From Blattamonas nauphoetae (lineage: Eukaryota > Preaxostyla > Oxymonadida): a stretch of DNA of 64,000 nt. A program made the translations under genes and the position numbers. Each line of letters begins with the position of its first letter. Positions within the stretch are counted from its first letter, which is position 1. Positions 57,101-64,000 of this stretch are shown here, piece by piece. The notes under the pieces are model-generated. The model worked only from the letters and a program-made list of their open reading frames with translations, was not told where the DNA came from and ran no database searches. The stretch covers positions 62,001 through 126,000 of the forward strand of contig JARBJD010000173.1 in assembly GCA_033064195.1 (NCBI GenBank), in the 5' to 3' direction.

Positions 57101-59577
57101 AATGGGCCGCTTCTTTAATCCCTGCCCTTTCCCTCGCCCACATCTTCTTCATTTCCACCTTCCGTCTTTTCTCTCTTGATTCGATTTTGGCTCCTCGTTT
57201 CTCCTTTTCTTCGCGTTGGCGAGCGAATTCGGCGAGACATGATTGGATTGCGTTCTGAGCCTTTCCGAGACGAGTCTCCATTTTGTACTTCTTTCGCTCG
57301 AAGCCAGTCATGTTTTGATGCGTCAGTTTCGTTTCTTCGAGCGAATATTTGTGGAGCGGATCTGCATTTCATGGGGACGAGATGAGAGCAGTAATGAACA
57401 AACAAACACCAATAACATGAGAAATGGATAAAAAAAGGAAGGAAAATGACGCAAAATCGACAGACTGTTCGAATCCGAAGCTTGGCTCGCATTTTCCTGT
57501 TCGTCCTCATCCACGTCCTCCTTCCCCAAGTGGATGAGCTGAAAACAGAGGAAACAGAGAGAGTGCAATACCTTGGTGATGGCGTGTCCTTCTTCAGTGA
57601 TCGCAATCAGCTGCTGAGTGAACATATCGTCCATCTGTTCCGAAGTCTGTGCCTTCCGCTTGTCGAACTTCTTTTCACTTCGATCGATCTTCTCTGGGTC
57701 TTGGAAGGACAAAATGATGAGAAAATTGAATGAGCAACGAAAAATTCGGCAAAGAACATGCACAAAATCACACGCTGATGAAGATCAGTCTCTCACAACA
57801 TACCCTTTCGAGTCGGCGATATTCGTGTTGGAAGAGCAGTGTCGTTGGAGTTGGACTGATTGCCCCCTCCAATCACCATGTATTCCTTTCGGAACGCGTC
57901 TTTTCGCACCATTCGATTCAGCCACTCTTCCCGCTCCTCCTTCCGCCGCTCTCTCTCCGCCCGTATCTCGTCAAACTTCTTCTCTCGCTCTTCTTTCGCT
58001 TCCTTCCGCTTTCGAGCGAGTTCGGCCTCCAACTCCTCCGACAGAACGAACGCACTTTCCATGATTTCAGTGTGGTGCAGATGGTTGAAAACAGGCGACC
58101 AATTAGGCTTCGGCGGCGAGAATGGTCGGAGTGGCTTGTGATCCGTTTCGTATTGTGTCTCCCAGTCCGTTGCCTGAACGATGAATGAGGGATCGAATGA
58201 AAGGAGGAAGTACGAACAGAAGAGGAAAGATATTTGAAACGAGAACGAATTGAGCAAACCTGTGGGAGCTCGGACGAAGGATCGGTAGCTCCGTTGTGCG
58301 CCTGGTCAAACAGATGACCATCTTTGTCGACGACGAATTGCCACGGAACTTCTGGCATTTTGTGCGGGAATTTACGCTTTTTGATCAACTCGAGGTTCGG
58401 AATCAAGGTGTGCTTCTGCTCTTCCACAATCTCACCCTCCGTCCGATTCAGGCCACACGTCACGTTCGCATCAGAGAACACGAAAGGAGGGGCTGGAAAC
58501 TTCGGAGTGGATGGGAATTTGGGCGGTTCGTGGGCAGGAAAGAGGCGAGGGGAGATCGAAAGCCTCGTTGGGCTTCGCATCGGTGACGATTCTTTCGGTG
58601 TGACGAGCGATTGTGGATGAGGCGTCTTCGTTGGTGATTGAGGTGCAACAATCGACAGATTGGTTCGGGATGACATCGTTGAGAGCATGTCGTCGATTTC
58701 ATCTTGCCTCTGTTGCTTCAGCAGTGTCGCATTTCGCAAGTATTCGTGTGTTGGTGAGTCGTTGCTGAATGGCGGGGCTTTCGTTGGGGACGAATAAAAC
58801 ACCGCATTTCCTCGCCGACGAATCGTCCTCGACGAGATCGGGGAAGAAGATCTCGAATGAGTGTGTTTGGTCGTGTTCAAATGTTCGGTGTCGATTCTGA
58901 GCTTTCCATCAGCATTCGACTTGTTTCGAAGAGGAGAGGGGGATGTGAAACGGGACGGCGATGGGGAAGCGGAAGATCGACGCCGAGTTCCCGAGAGAGT
59001 GTCAGTCACGAGCGATTCAACTGCGTTGCGTTTATCTGAGGAAAGAAGAATGAGAACCAATGAAATAGTTAGAAAGATGTTTCAGAGAAGAAAGAGGGAA
59101 TGAGGACGGGGAAGATGATGCGTCCATACTTTCCAGTTTTCGCATCGAAGAATCAAGTTGTTGCGACGTGTGAGAGAACACCGTCTGAAGATATTCTTGA
59201 TCAAGATGGTGCAGTAGTTCTTCCATCGACACTGGATACTTTGACGTCAGCTCCAATTCAGGCTGACAAACGCGAACGACGATGAAGGAAAAGAAACGAG
59301 GAGAAAGAGATGATCGATGAGAAAGAAAAACCTCTTTCAGCACTCGAACACGATTAGCTTCGAAATCAGGCATGCTCACCGTTAGTCCAATCAGATCGAT
59401 GAATTTGTTCAACTGTAGCACAGATGGCGGACTGAAGATCAATCAAAGATGAATCAATGAAGAACACGAGCATCAGTGAGAGAGAAATCGAAAAAAGACA
59501 CTCTCCAGTGTCGAAAGGAAATCATCCAGTCGTTTAGGGGAGACAACTCGTTTGCAGATCGGTCCAAAATCGAACAT
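57099..59577 (-). CDS. Eight-exon coiled-coil / disordered protein
   Basis: Exons 59577-59500, 59412-59332, 59262-59130, 59035-58260, 58173-57804, 57699-57572, 57538-57451 and 57361-57099 sum to 1,917 nt (638 residues) and stay in frame throughout; introns are 33-90 bp. The N-terminus (MFDFGPICKRVVSPKRLDDF) is compact. A long Ser/Pro/Arg-rich region follows (about 100-350), then a strong single alpha-helix or coiled coil (EELEAELARKRKEAKEEREK, about 395) and another near the C-terminus (AEFARQREEKEKRGAKIES). No catalytic domain; structural or cytoskeletal binding is a guess. The last codons and the TGA stop lie in sequence belonging to the beta-helix duplicate, so the original C-terminus was replaced. 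Confidence 0.75.
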
Positions 59578-59583
59578 ACAGAT

Positions 59584-60127
59584 TCAATTTGAAGTCAAAG
59601 AACAGACTGTGAGGATCCGATGGAGGTCTTCAATCTGAGTCTGCAGCAGAATAGTTCCTGTCTCCGTTGCAAACATCAAAAACGTCCGAATGTACTTCGA
59701 TAGCTGTGGGATGCTGTGCGAACAATGGAGAGGTGAATGGACAGGAGAGAGAGAAAAGGAAGGAGAAATGGAAGTGAAGGGATACCTGGTGTTCTGTTTC
59801 GACATCAGCCTCACTGATGCCTGGAGAACTTCAACTGGATTTCGGGTTGAAGGTTGTGTTCCAGATAACCAGCTGTGAACGAATTGAGGTGATGACAAAG
59901 AGTAAGTATGAACACAAAAAACAGAATACATGTGGAAGCGAGGATTTCAGACCATCCGTTTCCTTTCTGACATCAGAAATTCACTTCGAACTGACGCCGG
60001 AATTCCCGACCATTCAAAAAGGCTGGCTGTCGGTCGAATTGTCAGTGACAGTAAATTCATCAGACTGTGCAATTCCTTGAATGATAACGTCCCATTTCCC
60101 GACTTGTTGAAGATCCAACATTCTTAA
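59584..60127 (-). CDS. Possible small multi-exon gene, unresolved
   Basis: Minus-strand pieces look coding: 60127-60020 from an ATG (MLDLQQVGKWDVIIQGIAQS), about 59870-59790 (NPVEVLQASVRLMSKQNT) after a CAG acceptor, and 59730-59584 (YIRTFLMFATETGTILLQTQ) after another. The first piece ends in TGA before a clear donor, so the model is incomplete or the gene is broken. The stop at 59584-59586 is only 6 bp from the start of the next gene on the same strand, and the two could be one gene with a missed junction. No domain recognised. Confidence 0.35.
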
Positions 60128-60288
60128 TGGGTCACTTTTCAGAAATCGTCAAATGAGAGAGGTGAATTGTGACAACCCGCTCGCTCGTTTGTTTTGTCTT
60201 TCACTCGTTTTTGAAAACACATCAAAACGAGGAATTCGTTGTGGAATGATGAAGGTTGTTTGAAGAAAAAGGATGATCGACAACGATT

Positions 60289-60353
60289 TATCCCAATTTG
60301 TGTCCAGTTCCTTCAAATGTCACATTTGACTTTTTCAACTCTCCCCAAAAAGT
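60289..60353 (-). pseudogene. 3' remnant of a SPRY gene (copy E)
   Basis: The minus strand reads TFWGELKKSNVTFEGTGHKL and a TAA, the exact C-terminus of the SPRY family. Homology stops at about 60354, where the hAT left end begins. The rest of the gene is not found before the window ends. Confidence 0.8.
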
Positions 60354-60364
60354 GATTTGGCATG

Positions 60365-60715
60365 TTAATTGGATTGGACGTTGCCAATGTTGGACTGGAC
60401 AATCGACCTCAATTGGACATTCATTTTTCGACTTGCTTCTCTCATCCTCAATTCACTCATTCAATCATTTTCACAAAGAAATGACAATAATTACTTAAGA
60501 AATAGAGAAATGGAGATAATTTGATCATATTTAGCCAAGTGTGAATCTCGACTTGATCCACCCACCATTGGACGTCATTGGACGTGACTGGACATTTCGC
60601 TGAAACTTTTTTTCTGTAGTCTACACAATTAGTGCATTCCGTTTTCTGTGTTTTCGGAGAGTCGGCAGAATTGGACAATCCAATTGGACGTCCAGGACTG
60701 GACGTCCAATCGACT
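60365..60715. repeat. Clustered subterminal TTGGAC motifs of the hAT element
   Basis: TTGGACGT, CTGGACGT, TTGGACAT and reverse-complement forms occur about a dozen times, grouped near 60370-60425, 60560-60600 and 60660-60715. Such clusters bind hAT transposases in known elements (Ac/Ds); here that is inference. Confidence 0.7.
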
Positions 60716-61010
60716 TTTATAATGGGGAGCAGTTGGTTCACCCTATCGATGTTGGTTTGTCTATTTCATTCATCTCTCATCTGATCGGCGAATAGAACAT
60801 CTCCTCTCTGACAGGTAACCCTGCGGAATCATTGGACACGATCCTGGGCCGAGACGATTCAATGACTTTCGAGTCTGCCCAGACTCCACAACTTACTCAA
60901 CGTGATCGAATACTGCGTCATATCGTTTTTCAAAAACACAAACGTTTGGCTTTCGTCCCTTCTGTAACATATTATCAACAGCTCTACAACCAGTTGACCA
61001 TCCCACACAG

Positions 61011-63410
61011 ATGGGAGTCAAAATAATCGATTTGGAGTATGCAACACTGAAAAGTCCTGATGGTCACGACCGTGATTTCGTCTACTATCACGTCTGTGGA
61101 GCAGACGGAAAAGCAAAGAAGAACACAAAAAAAGTACAGGCAATGTCTCAAATTAAATTCAGCCGGGGTTCTTTGCACATACGCTAAACAGATTCCAATT
61201 TGTGAAGCTGCCAAACATGTCTGCTCCAATACAGATTCAAATCTAGGCACACTGGACTCCTTTCTGCAAGCCCAGAAGGAACTGCAAGAGCAACCGAGAA
61301 ATCGCCGATTTCCTGGGTTGGAGGATGTGGTAGTCGATAGTCGCCTCGACCTCCTCGCTGGCACGAGACAACCTTTTACTTTGGCAGATTCTCCTCTGCT
61401 TCGACGGCATGAGGAGATCCTCATTTCTGTTGGGCAGAAAAACCCAAACGCTGATGTTTCCAAGCTCGTCCACTCTTTTACAAGACAAAGAGCGTCGACA
61501 CTTATGAAGGAGAAAGCAGAACTGCTTGAAGACGTGGTTCTACAAAAGAAGATTGATGACGTAGTCGGACTATGCATGGACTCTGGGACCGTTGGAGGAA
61601 TCACCTACAACGCTTTTCAATTTGTGAATCCGCAAACATATCCATCGCCAGTCATTGCTGATCTTAGGGATGAAGATCACGCAAGTGTCACACTTGCTCG
61701 ATCAGTTGCAACAATCATCGATAAGGCAACAGAAAATGGATTAACTATCGCATCAGTCGTAAGCGACTCTGCAGCTTGTATGATCCACTGTATTGATCTT
61801 GACAATATCGAGTCAGATTCACATTATACAAGGTTCGTTTCTCAGCCCCTTTCCTGGCGACCTTTTCATTCGCAATGTGCTGCCCATCTTCTCCACAACG
61901 CATACCGCGATGCTGTAGGCCTTTCCCCTCTTCTTCGTTCAATCCACACCTTCGTTGAGAATCTCGTCAACGAGTGCCGTGCAGTTCGCTACAAATCGAA
62001 TTTTTCCAGGAAACCACCTCGGTTTTTAGCCCACAGATGGATTTCCATCTCATCTCTTGTTCTCTGGGTCTACCAAGAATCAAAGAAACTCACCGAGCTT
62101 TTTCCAGACCAGTTCACTGCACAACGACAATTCGAGGTCCTGATCCTCTATCACCTCGTCATCCCCCTCTTTCAAACTGTGAGTTACCTGGAATCCGATC
62201 AAAGATCTTTGTCCGATGTTCTACCAGCTGTATTTCAACTTCTCCTTCACTACGAAGCACTCACAGTGTTACTACAGGAACATCACCAAGTCTGGATTCC
62301 TCCTACCAGAACTTACGAGGACTGCGTGTTTTGTCGCATCGTGCAAACAGATTCGGCGATGCTGAGGGCGCTAGCATTCTCGTTCACTCCCTTTGGGCGA
62401 CATGTCATGACGGGAATCCCATTTGACAGAATGAAGGAGATTGCATCATATCCCGCCTCGTCACCAATTGAATTCATCCCACTTCCGACTCCTTCCCAAC
62501 TCTCTCTGGATGAAAGAGAGATCTCCCTGATCTCACGAACCCTCCCACTCCAATTCAGATTCGAACAGAGGGTCGCCGTCAGGCTGCTATCCATCAGGAA
62601 ACTCACTTACAACAGACTCTTATCGATCTTGGTCCTGACATTGGCGAGTATTTCGAAACCGGCGAGTCAGAAGATGGAGATAGTGGCGTGGAGGAAGACT
62701 ATACTCCTGCCCAAAGAGAAATGAGACAAAAATCAACACTATCACAAGCTGGAAACAAAACAATCAAAGAAGCGACGATACAAGTGCTTCGTTATGAACT
62801 TGAGTACACTCAGCGATTTGATGACACTTCCCAGGACATCCCCATTCAGAAAGTTAAGCGTCGATGCAGTTCAGCGGATTATTCACAATCGGACATCATC
62901 GGAAAGCAGAGTCAACTGGAGAGACTATTGGAGGAGACAATTGGAGAAGAGCATGATTCTGATGATTCTGCAGATTCAGACGAGTACCAGACTTGTCGAA
63001 CTGTGATTGGCGAAACTCAGTGGAAACATCTGCTATGTGTCCAACTTGGACTCACCATTCGACAATCCATCCCAGGATTGGATCCCAAATCCATTCTGTG
63101 TGTCCAGGCTAATTACCTTGCTTGGTTAAACCATCAGCTCACGCTTCCTTTCGACTGTCTATTCGAAACGAAACCATATATGTACTGGAAGAACAATCGA
63201 GACTCATCAAATATCATTGTTCAAACACTATCAACTGTTGCTGTTTGTATGCTAAGCACTGCAGCGACAGAAGCATGCTGTGAGCGTCTCTTTTCTCAAA
63301 TGAGAACACTAATTGGATCGCATCGGTTTTCAATGGATCCAGAGACTGTTCGTGCAATTCTCCGAGTTGGATCACAGGCATGTTCGAAACTGTTATCAAT
63401 CCCGAACTGA
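61011..63410 (+). pseudogene. hAT transposase, frame-disrupted
   Basis: Reads from an ATG at 61011 (MGVKIIDLEYATL). It then changes frame near 61160 into a 554-codon frame (61060-62724), and again between about 62520 and 62570 into the frame ending at 63410. The core includes VIADLRDEDHASVTLARSVA, SDSAACMIHC and FHSQCAAHLLHNAYRDAV, typical of the RNase H-like hAT catalytic fold. The C-terminus has the hAT dimerisation signature (LSTAATEACCERLFSQMRTL then RFSMDPETVRAIL). An N-terminal zinc finger is not clear. Two frame changes could be introns, but I see no good GT-AG pair at either, so it is more likely inactive. Confidence 0.7.
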
Positions 63411-63411
63411 A

Positions 63412-63577
63412 CCCGAATTGTACCACTTCATCTATCGCTTGTTAGATCGTCATTCAACGTGATCGTTTATGCTCTTGAGTCTCTCGCTCCGAAAGGCAGG
63501 TTCGAGTTCCGCTCAACACATTCATTCGAATGGAAGGCACCGAATAGGCAGAACATCAACATGTGTGGCATCAACTC
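63412..63577. other. Spacer between hAT and minisatellite
   Basis: No gene seen. GGTTCGAGTTCC at about 63501 looks like a tRNA T-arm, but no acceptor or anticodon stem pairs around it. Confidence 0.4.
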
Positions 63578-64000
63578 CTCTCCTCTGCATGACGCGATCC
63601 AGTCCTCTCCCCTGCATGACGCGATCCAGTCTTCTCCTCTGCATGACGCGATCCAGTCTTCTCCTCTGCATGACGCGATCCAGTCTTCTCCTCTGCATGA
63701 CGCGATCCAGTCTTCTCCTCTGCATGACGCGATCCAGTCTTCTCCTCTGCATGACGCGATCCAGTCTTCTCCTCTGCATGACGCGATCCAGTCTTCTCCT
63801 CTGCATGACGCGATCCAGTCTTCTCCTCTGCATGACGCGATCCAGTCTTCTCCTCTGCATGACGCGATCCAGTCTTCTCCTCTGCATGGCGCGATCCAGT
63901 CTTCTCCTCTGCATGACGCGATCCAGTCGTCTCCTCTGCATGACGCGATCCAGTCTTCTCCTCTGCATGACGCGATCCAGTCTTCTCCTCTGCATGACGC
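63578..64000. repeat. 27-bp minisatellite, about 15 copies, runs off the window
   Basis: The unit GCATGACGCGATCCAGTCTT plus CTCCTCT repeats with almost no variation from 63587 to the end; the first copies differ most. The unit is 9 codons, so on the minus strand it gives an unbroken frame of a MQRRRLDRV repeat (63995-63522). Near-identity suggests recent expansion; whether it is translated is unknown. Confidence 0.92.

Larger units (their letters stand above)
60354..63411 (+). mobile_element. hAT transposon, right end not defined
   Basis: The left boundary is set by loss of SPRY homology at about 60354. A subterminal region follows with many TTGGACGT-like motifs, then a transposase ending at 63410 with a hAT dimerisation domain. 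I could not identify a short TIR pair or an 8-bp duplication: the sequence right of 63411 shows no copies of the subterminal motif and soon becomes minisatellite. Either the right end is lost or it lies beyond the window. Confidence 0.75.

Noticed and set aside
63495-63520. tRNA-like T-arm GGTTCGAGTTCC
   Set aside because: No pairing acceptor, D or anticodon stem around it.
1-64000. CRISPR arrays, prokaryotic operons or riboswitches
   Set aside because: Spliceosomal introns and protein families are eukaryotic; the only short tandem array (63.6-64 kb) has no spacers.
1-64000. Alternative genetic code with TAA/TAG as Gln, known in some oxymonads
   Set aside because: TAA and TAG end conserved proteins here (p47 ends in TAG, SPRY genes in TAA) and long frames are free of them.
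1-64000. Retrovirus, LTR or Polinton-type fossils
   Set aside because: No reverse transcriptase, integrase, capsid or LTR pairs were seen.

Overview
This looks like nuclear DNA of an anaerobic flagellate close to the oxymonads (Preaxostyla; Blattamonas-like). That is inference from family content and gene structure, not from a marker gene. The standard code fits: TAA, TAG and TGA all end long frames. Introns are GT-AG, down to 37 bp, and several multi-exon models close in frame across every junction. Coding density is high and both strands are used. No prokaryotic operon signal, rRNA or tRNA was found.

Layout. 565-5590 is a 5.0-kb element with terminal inverted repeats (TIRs) and TA target sites, carrying decayed pieces of two host gene families (a TmcB-like membrane protein and a beta-helix protein). 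6.4-10.1 kb holds an orphan kinase exon, SPRY gene copy A and a coiled-coil gene. 10.2-15.3 kb is a decayed beta-helix gene. 15.9-25.7 kb (-) is a giant secreted-type beta-helix and Ig-like-repeat receptor with a transmembrane segment and a degenerate kinase tail, split by an 848-bp MITE. 25.9-27.4 kb is an unnamed helical protein gene interrupted by a 472-bp MITE. 27.8-33.4 kb has a pseudokinase, SPRY copies B and C, two related tail exons and an unnamed gene. 33.75-35.55 kb is an eight-exon p47/Shp1 (UBA-SEP-UBX) gene. 35.6-50.3 kb has two more giant beta-helix membrane proteins, the second with a degenerate kinase tail and one frame break. 50.9-51.3 kb is another MITE. 51.4-53.5 kb is a six-exon kinase-SPRY fusion. 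54-60 kb has a disordered charged protein, a truncated copy of the 36.8-kb beta-helix region, an eight-exon coiled-coil protein and a weak gene. 60.3-63.4 kb is a hAT transposon that truncated a fifth SPRY copy. The window ends in a 27-bp minisatellite.

Two themes dominate. The first is an expanded surface and signalling repertoire: long beta-helix ectodomains on a single membrane segment with pseudokinase tails, plus active-looking and dead kinases and SPRY proteins. The second is a group of TA-inserting elements whose TIRs share one design: about 10 bp, then AAACCCG, then a second AAACCCG 17-19 bp later. They have captured, split and possibly been spliced into these genes. That group, with its 5-kb gene-carrying member and a 472-bp member that supplies a GT donor as its first two bases, is the best candidate for something undescribed.
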